35,098 nt of DNA. It comes from Phocaeicola faecicola. Lineage in GTDB: Bacteria > Bacteroidota > Bacteroidia > Bacteroidales > Bacteroidaceae. Below are positions 8,572 to 16,435 of the stretch, piece by piece (position 1 is the first letter of the stretch; every line of letters begins with the position of its first letter). Made by a program: the position numbers and the translations under genes. Location: positions 1 through 35,098 of the forward strand of contig NZ_JABSOE010000054.1 in NCBI RefSeq assembly GCF_013618865.1, written 5' to 3'. The notes below the pieces were generated by a model. That model was not told where the DNA came from. It searched no databases and saw only the letters and a program-made list of their open reading frames with translations.

Positions 8572-9270
8572 ATGAAAGCCTTGCAATCCAGCCTCAATAC
8601 AGCGTCCATAATCCTTCTTACCGTACTGATGGCTGCCTGTACGATGTCTGAGAAAAATGACGAAACAGAAATTTCCACCAGGCAGACAAAAGCCGAAACA
8701 CTGCTGCATGAAGCCGACAGCCTCCTCCATGCCGACTCACTGTTCTGGGCCCGGGCCGTTACTTCCCGGCAGCCTCACACGGCAATACACGACCGACTGA
8801 TCCTGCAAAAACTTGACAGTGCCATACTGCTTAGCCCCGACTGTCCCCAAGGATACCTGCAAAAATACATGTACCTGATTGCCTGCCGCAAATCTGCAGC
8901 CTTGCTTCCCCTGCTTCAACAGATGGACCAGCAGTGCGATTCACTACAGGGTGACTTTCTCTGCCTGAAGGGACTTCTGGAATTTCATCAGGGAGACTCC
9001 CTGCACGGAATGGGAAGTTTTCAGCGTGCCGACCGGGCCTTTCAACGGCAAATCAGTCAATGCAGTCCCAACGACTCCTTGTTGTACGGTTCTTTACGAC
9101 TTTCCAAGGCATTGAATCTTTCGTTGATGAAAAACGATTTTACCTGCTTTCAGGCGGAGTTGGAACTTTTCCAGAAAATACATCCTCAAACTGATACTCA
9201 AAATCTGAATGACATACTGCCGTTCAAAAGCCGGGAAGATTATTACCGGCAGTTGTTTCCTGAAAACTGA
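8572..9270 (+). CDS. Small lipoprotein with TPR-like helical repeats
   Basis: The start at 8572 is chosen because the product then begins with a lipoprotein signal peptide (MKALQSSLNT, hydrophobic core, lipobox LMAAC) and because a promoter -7 box lies between this ATG and the alternative at 8503. The mature part is rich in Ser, Asp, Gln and Leu and has tetratricopeptide-like helical pairs around residues 75-180 (for example LDSAILLSPDCPQGYLQKYM and LKGLLEFHQGDSLHGMGSF). I do not recognise a specific family. It is followed 98 bp later by a YwqG-like gene in the same direction. An envelope-anchored scaffold protein is the most that can be said. Confidence 0.65.
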   Translation: MKALQSSLNTASIILLTVLMAACTMSEKNDETEISTRQTKAETLLHEADSLLHADSLFWARAVTSRQPHTAIHDRLILQKLDSAILLSPDCPQGYLQKYMYLIACRKSAALLPLLQQMDQQCDSLQGDFLCLKGLLEFHQGDSLHGMGSFQRADRAFQRQISQCSPNDSLLYGSLRLSKALNLSLMKNDFTCFQAELELFQKIHPQTDTQNLNDILPFKSREDYYRQLFPEN

Positions 9271-9368
9271 CTATAGGCCTTATCCACTTTCGGCAGCACG
9301 TAGACAGGCTCCCAACTGTATTTTAATTTATTCATTACTGACCTCAAACCTTAAACTCCATACCCCTG

Positions 9369-10019
9369 ATGACAGCACCCGTTCACCTTATCCTTACCGC
9401 ATCCGAAGAAAAACTCTCCCCCAGGCAGTCGCATTTCTGGGGAAATCCCGGTCTGCCCAGCGGCGTTCCCTATCCCACATACACGGATGACGAGGGAAAG
9501 ACACACCCCTACGTATTCGTCTGCCAGTTCAACCTGAAGGACCTCGCTCCCTACGATACGGACCACTTGCTGCCCGGTAAAGGTCTGTTATCCTTTTTTG
9601 CAAAAATCGACAATTACCTGGGATATGATTTTGACAGTTATTATATCGGCGGCACCATCAGTGAGGAGGATGCAGTAAAGATCCTTTATTTTCCCGATTG
9701 CGATGACCTGGAAGAAAGTGAGTTCGCGGGAGAGGAAGACGCACCTTATGTACCTGAAGAACAAGCAGTCCGTTTCTCACCTACCGCTTCCCCGTTGTCT
9801 GATGAGCACATTCTTTTTGCTCCTCCTACTCACTGCCCGTGGGAAACCTGGGATGCTCCCTGCGAAGACTGGTCCATTCTGCTGCAGGTCGACTCGTGCA
9901 GCGGTGACGACTTTGAACTGAATTTTATGGATACCGGGGTACTGGAATTTCTGATTGCCCCTTCCGACCTGAAGGAGCAACGTTTCGACCGCGTACGGGC
10001 AATTGTCCTGTCTTCATGA
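9369..10019 (+). CDS. YwqG/DUF1963 family protein
   Basis: The 216-residue protein has features of the YwqG (DUF1963) family: HFWGNPGLPSGVPYP near residue 21 (the family's GG-x-P-x-LP-type motif), FVCQFNLKDLAPYD with the conserved QxNL(xx)L segment, LLPGKGLLSFFAKID, and LLQVDSCSGDDFELNFMDTG near the C-terminus (the conserved L-Q-(ID)S…D…W/F..G region). It is likely cytosolic and has no signal peptide. No biochemical function is firmly known for the family. It is not obviously in an operon with the downstream genes, which are on the opposite strand. Confidence 0.8.
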   Translation: MTAPVHLILTASEEKLSPRQSHFWGNPGLPSGVPYPTYTDDEGKTHPYVFVCQFNLKDLAPYDTDHLLPGKGLLSFFAKIDNYLGYDFDSYYIGGTISEEDAVKILYFPDCDDLEESEFAGEEDAPYVPEEQAVRFSPTASPLSDEHILFAPPTHCPWETWDAPCEDWSILLQVDSCSGDDFELNFMDTGVLEFLIAPSDLKEQRFDRVRAIVLSS

Positions 10020-10387
10020 AACTATGTTCTTGTTGTCTTTCAGTTACTTGAATAACAGAGTACCCGGACAAAAATTCCGCATCGCACTACGGCCTGTTTT
10101 TACACCCATCTTTTTCAGTAACTTGATTTTCCTTGTGGATTTATTAATCCACGACGCTGATTAATAAATCCACAGGGGAAATCATTGGATTACCAGCGAG
10201 GTTTGATAAATATTTCAGGAAAGAAACAAAAAAACAATCTTTACGGTAGAAGTTTTCTTGTCGGTGTCTTCGATTATATATACTTAACGAGACACTCCCT
10301 TTCTTCCAAACACTTCCCCCTGCTCAATCTCTTTCTCGTATGAATCAGTTTTTCTTTGCTTCATTTACTGACAACAAGCAAAAAACA
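10020..10387. other. Intergenic region with a large hairpin
   Basis: This 368-bp gap separates the convergent YwqG-like gene and the arsenic operon. It holds a 16-bp perfect inverted repeat (10134-10174, listed separately). No open frame of interest, tRNA-like fold or promoter with both boxes was found. Confidence 0.5.
10134..10174. repeat. 16-bp perfect inverted repeat with 9-nt loop
   Basis: TGTGGATTTATTAATC (10134-10149) and GATTAATAAATCCACA (10159-10174) are exact reverse complements around the loop CACGACGCT. Two further G-C pairs may extend the stem past a G-T pair. There is no U-run on either side, so it is not a standard intrinsic terminator. It may be a folded RNA end, a protein-binding site or the scar of a small mobile unit. 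Confidence 0.75.
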
Positions 10388-10431
10388 ACAGCCACCGCCC
10401 GACAGTAAGATACCGTCAGGCCGGTGGCTGT
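10388..10431 (-). terminator. Terminator of the arsenic operon
   Basis: ACAGCCACCG (10388-10397) pairs with CGGTGGCTGT (10422-10431), and the stem extends inward with a few mismatches. On the minus strand the stem is followed by a T-rich run (TTGTTTTTTG). It lies 22 bp after the arsC stop and ends the arsR-to-arsC transcript. Confidence 0.75.
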
Positions 10432-10453
10432 CATTCTCCACACACAAATAAAA

Positions 10454-10912
10454 TCATTTGCAACTGCCGCTACAAGTACACTTGGGCAATTCCTGCTTCT
10501 TGATCTCTGTCAGATAGAAACGGGCAAAAGCGTTCTTGATTTCATCACGCACACGGCGGAATTCCGCATCGATGAACTCCGGAGTTTCGGTCGCATGCGA
10601 AGGATCGTCGAAACCGATATGAAGACGCTTTCCCACCTTTCCGGTGAAAGCCGGGCAACTCTCGTTGGCTCCTCCGCACACGGTGATTACATAATCCCAT
10701 TCCTGGTCAAGGTAAGTATTTACATGAGTCGGGACATGCGAACTGATGTCTATCCCTGCTTCCTTCATGACTTCTACTGCCTTCGCGTTCACCTGCGGGG
10801 CAGGCTGGGTTCCTCCCGAGCAGACTTCAAGAGTTTCATCGAACGACTGCAAAAAGCCGTGTGCCATCTGGCTGCGGCAACTGTTTCCTGTACAAAGTAT
10901 CAATACTCTCAT
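10454..10912 (-). CDS. arsC: Arsenate reductase, LMW-phosphatase (thioredoxin-coupled) type
   Basis: The 152-residue protein starts with the phosphatase loop C7-TGNSC-R13 (CX5R), with the redox pair Cys79 and Cys86 in VITVCGGANESCPAF and a DP acid at Asp103-Pro104. This is the arrangement of Staphylococcus-type ArsC, which reduces arsenate to arsenite and is regenerated by thioredoxin. The tail (CTCSGSCK) has three extra cysteines, which could bind As(III) but are not part of the family core. It is the last gene of the operon, 99 bp after the ArsP-like permease gene, which would remove product if it accepts inorganic arsenite. Confidence 0.92.
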   Translation of the reverse strand: MRVLILCTGNSCRSQMAHGFLQSFDETLEVCSGGTQPAPQVNAKAVEVMKEAGIDISSHVPTHVNTYLDQEWDYVITVCGGANESCPAFTGKVGKRLHIGFDDPSHATETPEFIDAEFRRVRDEIKNAFARFYLTEIKKQELPKCTCSGSCK

Positions 10913-11011
10913 TCTATTTCCATGTTTTACAGTGAATATACGTTTTTCTACTTTTACTGTATCCGGTCATCCGGAATACCCGCCACAAGGGCGTCTCCTT
11001 CTGCCGGATTA

Positions 11012-11980
11012 TTACAGCAGATAATTGAACAAATATCCCGACAAGATGATGAAAAAAGCCACCGTACCGAAGAAAATACCGATCAGCTTCCATGTCATCA
11101 CCTTCTTGAGCAAGGTTGCCTCCGGCAGAGAAAGTCCCACTACCGCCATCATGAACGCAATGGCAGTCCCCATGGGTACCCCCTTCGCCACAAATACCTC
11201 AATGACCGGCACGATACCGGCCGCATTGGCATACATCGGCACGGCAAGCACCACCGACAAAGGTACTGCATACCAGTTGTCTTTCGACATATACTGCTCA
11301 AAAAATCCTTCCGGAACGAAACCGTGCATGAAGGCTCCGATACCGATACCTACCAGAATGTACACCAGTACCCCGCTGACGATACCCCATGCATAGCGGA
11401 CGATGGCAGGCAAACGCTGGATGAAAGGAGTATGCTCCTTCTCCCATTCCCCCGCCTGAGCCGATGAACTCGCCTGAATCTGCTTCACCCAGTCGCTCAG
11501 GTAAGGCGACAGGTTCATGCGCCCAAGCACAAAACCACCGATGACTCCCAGCAGTATGCCGCTCACGACATAAATCAGGGTAACCTTCCATCCGAAAGAT
11601 CCCAGAAACATGGCTACGGCCACTTCATTCACCAGCGGAGAAGTAATCAGAAAGGCAAAAGTAACTCCCAGAGGGATTCCTCCCTTCACAAAACCGATGA
11701 ACAACGGTATCGAAGAGCACGAACAGAACGGAGTGATGGCTCCAAACACCGAGGCCAGCAGGTATTGCAATCCGTACATCTTGTGTGTAACCAGGTATTG
11801 CCTCAACCGCTCTATCGGAAAATAAGCATTGATGATTCCCATCACTACGCTGATCACGAACAGCAGAATAAGAATCTTGATGGTATCGTAAAAGAAAAAA
11901 TTGACGGCTACTCCCAGCGACGTATCGGCACCCAGTCCGAATAATCCGTACACCAGCCAGTCTGCAAAATCCTGTATCAT
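11012..11980 (-). CDS. arsP: ArsP-like permease (DUF318/PF03773 family)
   Basis: The 322-residue polytopic membrane protein has the signature TPFCSCSSIPLFIGFVKGG around residues 83-101 (Cys86, Cys88), followed by GVTFAFLITSPLVNEVA, the core of the permease family PF03773 that includes ArsP. ArsP of Campylobacter exports trivalent organoarsenicals such as methylarsenite; other family members have unknown cargo. A central hydrophilic loop at about 155-185 separates two homologous halves, and the second half has YANAAGIVPVIE and GLSLPEATLLKKV. In this operon it is the best candidate for a general exporter, since no Acr3 or ArsB is present. Substrate assignment is inference. Confidence 0.8.
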   Translation of the reverse strand: MIQDFADWLVYGLFGLGADTSLGVAVNFFFYDTIKILILLFVISVVMGIINAYFPIERLRQYLVTHKMYGLQYLLASVFGAITPFCSCSSIPLFIGFVKGGIPLGVTFAFLITSPLVNEVAVAMFLGSFGWKVTLIYVVSGILLGVIGGFVLGRMNLSPYLSDWVKQIQASSSAQAGEWEKEHTPFIQRLPAIVRYAWGIVSGVLVYILVGIGIGAFMHGFVPEGFFEQYMSKDNWYAVPLSVVLAVPMYANAAGIVPVIEVFVAKGVPMGTAIAFMMAVVGLSLPEATLLKKVMTWKLIGIFFGTVAFFIILSGYLFNYLL

Positions 11981-12030
11981 AATCTATTTAATTTAATTCG
12001 TTTAATTACGAACAATAAAGTCCGAAGAAA

Positions 12031-12064
12031 GGCGGCAGACTTCCGTCACGGATACACTGCCGCC
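12031..12064 (-). promoter_or_regulatory. Intra-operon stem-loop between arsE and arsP
   Basis: GGCGGCAG (12031-12038) pairs with CTGCCGCC (12057-12064), and inside the loop TCCG (12042-12045) pairs with CGGA (12049-12052). On the minus strand the stem is followed by TTTCTT. It could lower readthrough to arsP-arsC or act as an RNA-processing or stability element that sets unequal expression of the two halves of the operon. Confidence 0.5.
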
Positions 12065-12096
12065 AAGGTTCATTGATTCTGTTTTATTGATTCTGT

Positions 12097-12333
12097 TTAT
12101 GAGATTCCTAAAAGTATTTTCACGTCATTCTCAGACGGAACCTGTCCCTTCATCTTCACTACCTCATCCACCACTACGGCAGGAGTAGTCAGGATGTTAT
12201 AACTCATCATTTCCATGATGTCGTCTACCTTGGTCAGCTTCACATCCAGATAATTTTCCTTAATTACTTTTTCAATCACGTTGTAGGTGGTCTTGCATTT
12301 CGCACAACCCGGTCCTAATACTTTAATTTCCAT
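12097..12333 (-). CDS. arsE: Small thioredoxin-like protein, ArsE-like
   Basis: This 78-residue protein begins MEIKVLGPGCAKC with a CxxC pair (Cys10, Cys13) and the cis-Pro loop TTPAVVVD, as in small redox-active disulfide (thioredoxin-fold) proteins. In ArsEFG operons a protein of this kind accompanies ArsF and ArsG and is proposed to help reduce nitroaromatic arsenicals. Its position between arsG and arsP supports that assignment. It is cytosolic with no signal peptide. A generic redox partner for ArsG, or for the ArsC reaction, is an alternative. Confidence 0.72.
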   Translation of the reverse strand: MEIKVLGPGCAKCKTTYNVIEKVIKENYLDVKLTKVDDIMEMMSYNILTTPAVVVDEVVKMKGQVPSENDVKILLGIS

Positions 12334-12395
12334 ATACCTGTTCCTTTAATTGATGATTATACAATATCTTGTGTCTTCTGCCGGATGGTCTTTGC

Positions 12396-13103
12396 TCATA
12401 CATACATCATCCAGCAGTAATAGATTCCTGTCAGTATGAAAACCCCACCGACAAGGAGGTTCATCCAACGCTGCAGGACTTGCATCCTGCCATATAAACG
12501 ACCTATCTGCTGCACACTGAAAGCCAGTACCCAGGCTACCACCAGCACCGGAAGAGAGGTGGCAACGGCAAATACGACAGGCAACAGATAACCGGCAGGG
12601 ACAGTTGCCGACAAGGGAATCAGCATTCCAAAATAAAAGACTCCACTCGTAGGACAGAATGCCAAAGCAAACAGAATGCCTATCAGCAGGGCGCCCCAAC
12701 CTCCTTTCTTCACAAGTCCTTCGGCATTTCCATTAAATCCGAACTTCGGCAGGTTCAGCCTGTCGGCAAACAGCATGAAAAGTCCGATTGCCACCAGCAA
12801 CGGTCCCAGTACAAATTCTCCCCATACACCGACCGTCTGCTGTATGCCGAACATACTGGCGCCTCCTTTCAATACCATGATCAGTATCACTCCCAGCAAG
12901 GTATACGAGAGTACCCTTCCCAAGGTATACAGCAACCCATTGAGAAAAATCCGTTTCCGGTCTTCAATGTCCTTCCCTATAAAACCGATGGCTGCAATGT
13001 GAGTTGCCAGCGGACAGGGAGAAAGGGCAGTCAGCAATCCAAGCAGGAAGGCTGTCAGCACGGGTGTCGAGCTGTTGTCCAGCCAAGTCTGTAACCAATC
13101 CAT
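12396..13103 (-). CDS. arsG: ArsG-like permease (CcdA/DsbD transmembrane family)
   Basis: The 235-residue protein has about six transmembrane segments and two Cys-Pro motifs, Cys30-Pro in LTALSPCPLATH and Cys150-Pro in ALAFCPTSG, placed like the redox pair of CcdA/DsbD membrane domains. The family named ArsG was described as an efflux permease for aromatic aminoarsenicals in ArsEFG systems. The gene sits between the ArsF-like lipoprotein gene and the ArsE-like gene with 62-bp gaps on both sides, which supports the assignment. The conserved cysteine pair also suits a transmembrane electron carrier that feeds the ArsF dithiol. I prefer ArsG-like as the name but regard electron transfer as an equally possible activity. 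Confidence 0.75.
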   Translation of the reverse strand: MDWLQTWLDNSSTPVLTAFLLGLLTALSPCPLATHIAAIGFIGKDIEDRKRIFLNGLLYTLGRVLSYTLLGVILIMVLKGGASMFGIQQTVGVWGEFVLGPLLVAIGLFMLFADRLNLPKFGFNGNAEGLVKKGGWGALLIGILFALAFCPTSGVFYFGMLIPLSATVPAGYLLPVVFAVATSLPVLVVAWVLAFSVQQIGRLYGRMQVLQRWMNLLVGGVFILTGIYYCWMMYV

Positions 13104-13165
13104 AGCGGTCCGTTTTTATTCTGTTTTTCTTTTCGTTCAGTAATTTATTTCATTCAGCATTTACC

Positions 13166-13606
13166 TTATTTCAGCATGTCACTCACGGTTTTCACCACCT
13201 CGTCCTTGAAGTGTTCCGGCGACTTGCGTGCCTGGGCAAAAGCAAATTCGGTCAGGTTTTTACGCGTCTCTTTTCCATCCTTATACTTCACGACGAACAA
13301 GGCCGACCACGTAACCTCATATTTTTCAGCAAGTTGTTCGTTTTCTTTCTGAGTGATATCAATTACTCTAAATACCACTTTCCCTTCGGATACCTGAGGG
13401 GAGAAATGAGTTTCGACAGCTGCCCTGGCATTCTCTTCAATGGCCATGCAGGTAGCACAACGCCGCTTTCCGTGGAAATACAAGACTTCCACACGGTCGC
13501 CCACCGTCACTTCCTGCGGATTCTGCGTGGCTGCTTCTTGCTTCGCATTCGTCTGGCAGGAAAGGAGGGCAAAACATGCAATGAGTAAGAATAAAATTTT
13601 TTTCAT
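13166..13606 (-). CDS. arsF: ArsF-like lipoprotein with CxxC
   Basis: The 146-residue protein has a lipoprotein signal (hydrophobic core, lipobox LLSC, Cys17) and then a thioredoxin-like domain with Cys50-Ala-Thr-Cys53 in FHGKRRCATC. Family members are annotated as the ArsF subunit of a nitroaromatic-arsenical reductase system. The predicted location is the periplasmic side of the inner membrane or the outer membrane. It is the first gene after arsR, and the next gene encodes a membrane protein with a paired-cysteine motif that could pass electrons to it. The function is inferred from family and synteny. Confidence 0.72.
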   Translation of the reverse strand: MKKILFLLIACFALLSCQTNAKQEAATQNPQEVTVGDRVEVLYFHGKRRCATCMAIEENARAAVETHFSPQVSEGKVVFRVIDITQKENEQLAEKYEVTWSALFVVKYKDGKETRKNLTEFAFAQARKSPEHFKDEVVKTVSDMLK

Positions 13607-13685
13607 CTTGCCGTATTATATAAATAATGTTCCAATTATTATTAGTAATTCGCAAAACAACGAACATATATCTCAAAAAAAGAGT

Positions 13686-14012
13686 TTACTTACAGCAACT
13701 CTCTTTTTTACATACCGTTTGCCCGAAGAAACCTGCAAACATCCTTTTCGCTGCCTCCCAGTTTTCCTTGTTGATACAGTATTTTACTTTCGGAGCTTCA
13801 ATCTCCCCCTGAATGAGTCCGGCTTCTTTCAATTCCTTCAGATGCTGCGACACCGTAGCCTTGGCTATGGGCAGTTCTTCATGAATGTCACCGAAAAAAC
13901 AACTCTCCTGGGAAGCCAGAAACTGAAGTATGGCAATACGTGCCGGATGCCCCATCGCCTTGGCGAATCGGGCTATCTTCTCCTGTTCTTCGGAATACTT
14001 CTTTTCCATCAT
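13686..14012 (-). CDS. arsR: ArsR/SmtB-family metalloregulator
   Basis: This winged-helix repressor of 108 residues contains [16 protein letters not shown], then the recognition region [20 protein letters not shown] and the wing [10 protein letters not shown], typical of ArsR. The longer frame from 14081 is rejected because the promoter -33/-7 pair at 14039-14069 lies inside it; starts at 14012 or 14009 give the expected length. Candidate As(III) ligands are the cysteine in SQESCFF and the tail VCKKESCCK. It is the first gene of the arsenic operon and should repress its own promoter until trivalent arsenicals bind. There is 79 bp to the next gene. Confidence 0.88.
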   Translation of the reverse strand: MMEKKYSEEQEKIARFAKAMGHPARIAILQFLASQESCFFGDIHEELPIAKATVSQHLKELKEAGLIQGEIEAPKVKYCINKENWEAAKRMFAGFFGQTVCKKESCCK

Positions 14013-14038
14013 TTTCTCTGCTTGTATTTTATTTTTCG

Positions 14039-14069
14039 CAAAATTACGAATAATATTTTCACAGACAAA
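14039..14069 (-). promoter_or_regulatory. Promoter of the arsenic operon
   Basis: On the minus strand TTTG (14069-14066) and TAATTTTG (14046-14039) are separated by exactly 19 bp, an ideal Bacteroidetes -33/-7 pair. Transcription would begin near 14032, about 20 nt before the arsR ATG. The ArsR operator is expected to overlap this region. Confidence 0.8.
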
Positions 14070-14223
14070 TAATCGCTGCATAATTTTTTATGCCAATCAT
14101 TATGATGACACAAAAACCGATCCAATGACTTCCTTAATCCATCTCGAAATACGAAGGAATGATTATGAACTCAGACCGATTCAGCCATCTCCGGCCATCG
14201 GGTATTCTCCAAGAAATTAAAAC

Positions 14224-14301
14224 AAAAAAATCTGCAACTTTTTCTCTATATAGTCCCTTCTCCTGATTGAAAGCAAGGACAGTAAAAGAAAAAGTTGCAG
14301 A
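14224..14301 (-). terminator. Terminator of the PL12-like lyase gene
   Basis: TCTGCAACTTTTTCT (14231-14245) and AGAAAAAGTTGCAGA (14287-14301) are exact reverse complements. On the minus strand the stem is followed by a run of seven T residues (14230-14224). It begins 34 bp beyond the lyase stop codon and separates it from arsR. Confidence 0.75.
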
Positions 14302-14334
14302 AACCATTATATTAACCGCAGGCGAATACCCGGA

Positions 14335-16386
14335 TTACAGTTTACATTCCAACTGATATTTTTTACCGGCAACCGTCACCTCTACGGCTATTTTATCAGC
14401 GGTATACGGTTCAGTAAATTGGGCAGCCACATCCACCAGTTTCTTATCGATTGGGAGCAGCACCGTGATAAAACGAGCAGTCTTGTCCGAGGTTTTCTGG
14501 ATATTGACTTCATACGATTTCCGTTCTTTGGTGACATGAATGTTCTCCGATACCTTTCCCATAAAGCCTTTGGCAGTAATCGGACTGTCAGAGAATGTAC
14601 GGTACATCATATTATTGCCGTCGGCAAAAGCAGTATGAGCACCACACTGGTCCAAATCGTATACCACTTCAGATTCCGTTCCTTCGCACAAATGGAAGTT
14701 CACACTCACCTTGCCGGAAGCAGTACCCACTCCTTCATCCACAATGACAAAGAATTTTCTATCGACATGGAAAATGGCCCGACGATGGTTCAAGGTCGGA
14801 TAACTCTGATTCGAAGTCACCACCACAGCCGTATTCCCCTTCAGTTCTTCCATCTTTAAGAAGGTTCCATTGCGGTCGGCATCCTTGATCGGTTTATCAT
14901 CCAAAGTAAGGGTATTATGTTGCTTGGCACTCCGGTACCACTCACGGGTAGCCCCATTATCGTAGGTATAACATCCTGAATCGGGGAAGAAGCGACGGCC
15001 GTTCCTGTAAATAGAGAAAGTCCCGTTGTCCCCCTGATTATGCCAGGCTGCAGTCGGATTATTGGTATGAATCAGCATGGTGGAAGACTTGTCCCAGCCG
15101 TCACGCAAGACATAGTAACCCGATGAAGTAAATGCCTGAGTCAGATGCGTCGGTTTCACCCCGGATTTGCCGGAAGTAGCCACCCACTGCATCTCCTTGT
15201 TATCCGGAAACATCCGTACGTACTTGTTCAGGTTTTTCACGATGGTACTCTTCGTCCACGTACGGCGGGTATCATTGAACGCCTCCAGCGTATAGTCCGG
15301 ATACATCAGATTCATCAGTAAACTGGTTGACTTACGCATGGACTCCAGATACAAAGCCGGCAAGATGTCTTCACAATGATTGGCCTGGACCAAAACCACC
15401 ACATCATAAAAATTGGCTACCGTACCGATGTGGTAACTCAAGTCGACCTCCCACAACATTCCATCGGGCAGAAACTGTCTCTTCATTTCGTCCGAAAGAC
15501 GCTGGGTAGCATCTGCAGTCCATTCCTTCGATTTCTTAAATTCAGGGAAGAGGATTCCCGCCTTTTCTACCGTAACTTCCTGAGCGATTGTAATGTTATT
15601 TGTCTTTCCTCCTGACGAATAGTAGTTTCTGCGGATATGTTCCGTCTGTTCATCAAGCCCCACCAAAAAGGCCGACAACCATTCGGGAGAAAAGTTAGCC
15701 GACTGGATACTGTAGAAGAACATGTCCATAGCACCAGAAAGACGTTCGCAGACCGGAAGAGGACCATAGGAGCCGTACATACCTTCACTCTTTCCTTCCG
15801 GCACTGCATATTGACGGAGGAAGTCTCCATATACCCGGATCCAGGACTTTACATAATCCTCATTTTTCGTTACATAATAAGCCTTTCCCTGCGAAACGAC
15901 CCAGTGCATGCGAAACAGCTGACTGCGGAATTCCCCCTCTTTACTGGGCTGGTACGACCAGTCAATCTGTCCGTCTTCCTTCACTGGGAAACGGTAAGAC
16001 TCACCGTTTTTATCCGTATAATTCTTGATATAGAATTTTAATTCCAAAGCATCATCCGCTTTTTTAGCATCTCCCTTACTTAAGGTCTTCGGATAATCCA
16101 TCAAAGGATTCACGATACCGTTGCGCGAACGGTAATACTTCAACAGCTCCTGAAGTGCAGCATTTACATCTCCTTCTTCATAACGCTCTTTGACCTTTTC
16201 CAGTCCCGGATAATCCAGGTTCAAGGATTCAAAAACCTTCCGTTTGAGGTTCTCTGCCTGAGCTCCCTCTCCACCGGGAGTTATTTCAATTTTGTTCCAT
16301 TCGCTTGCCTCAGCCGTGCAGTTGGTAGACACAAGCGAAAACAATAAAAGTGATAATTTCAATAAACGCAATTTCCGTACATTCAT
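14335..16386 (-). CDS. Heparinase II/III-family polysaccharide lyase (PL12-like)
   Basis: The 683-residue exported protein has a signal peptide (about 1-27), an alpha-helical toroid domain (about 60-400) and a beta-sheet heparinase II/III domain (about 415-683). Likely catalytic-site residues by family position are Asn263/Asn264 in KTNNITIAQE, Tyr318-His319 in DLSYHIGTVANF, and His449 in AWHNQGDNGTFSIYRNG; His490 lies nearby. PL12 enzymes of Bacteroides cleave heparan sulfate by beta-elimination in the periplasm; related families act on other uronate-containing glycans, so the substrate is open. No SusC/SusD pair, sulfatase or sensor gene adjoins it, which is unusual for a Bacteroides glycan-degrading enzyme. 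A -7-like box (16428-16435) precedes it. Confidence 0.8.
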   Translation of the reverse strand: MNVRKLRLLKLSLLLFSLVSTNCTAEASEWNKIEITPGGEGAQAENLKRKVFESLNLDYPGLEKVKERYEEGDVNAALQELLKYYRSRNGIVNPLMDYPKTLSKGDAKKADDALELKFYIKNYTDKNGESYRFPVKEDGQIDWSYQPSKEGEFRSQLFRMHWVVSQGKAYYVTKNEDYVKSWIRVYGDFLRQYAVPEGKSEGMYGSYGPLPVCERLSGAMDMFFYSIQSANFSPEWLSAFLVGLDEQTEHIRRNYYSSGGKTNNITIAQEVTVEKAGILFPEFKKSKEWTADATQRLSDEMKRQFLPDGMLWEVDLSYHIGTVANFYDVVVLVQANHCEDILPALYLESMRKSTSLLMNLMYPDYTLEAFNDTRRTWTKSTIVKNLNKYVRMFPDNKEMQWVATSGKSGVKPTHLTQAFTSSGYYVLRDGWDKSSTMLIHTNNPTAAWHNQGDNGTFSIYRNGRRFFPDSGCYTYDNGATREWYRSAKQHNTLTLDDKPIKDADRNGTFLKMEELKGNTAVVVTSNQSYPTLNHRRAIFHVDRKFFVIVDEGVGTASGKVSVNFHLCEGTESEVVYDLDQCGAHTAFADGNNMMYRTFSDSPITAKGFMGKVSENIHVTKERKSYEVNIQKTSDKTARFITVLLPIDKKLVDVAAQFTEPYTADKIAVEVTVAGKKYQLECKL

Positions 16387-16427
16387 AAATAATAAGATTT
16401 AAAACTTTTGAGGTTAATCATTTCCTA

Positions 16428-16435
16428 CAAAAGTA
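16428..16435 (-). promoter_or_regulatory. Candidate -7 box of the lyase gene
   Basis: On the minus strand TACTTTTG matches TAnnTTTG and would start transcription near 16421, about 35 nt before the lyase ATG. No TTTG is present at the -33 position, so the promoter may be weak or activator-dependent. Confidence 0.4.

Noticed and set aside
10424..11467. Long plus-strand open frame of 347 codons
   Set aside because: It lies antisense to arsC and the arsP-like gene, has an odd composition rich in His, Arg and Ser, and no family similarity. The minus-strand frames have clear motifs.
12072..12098. Direct repeat ATTGATTCTGTTT, two copies near the end of arsE
   Set aside because: It is a short tandem duplication with no partner elsewhere in the window and no evident function.
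12346..12699. 117-codon minus-strand open frame overlapping arsG
   Set aside because: It is a shifted frame of arsG with many Trp, Cys and Arg residues. The arsG frame has the conserved Cys-Pro motifs.
13686..14081. arsR start at 14081
   Set aside because: The ideal promoter pair at 14039-14069 lies inside the added part, so the start at 14012 or 14009 is preferred.
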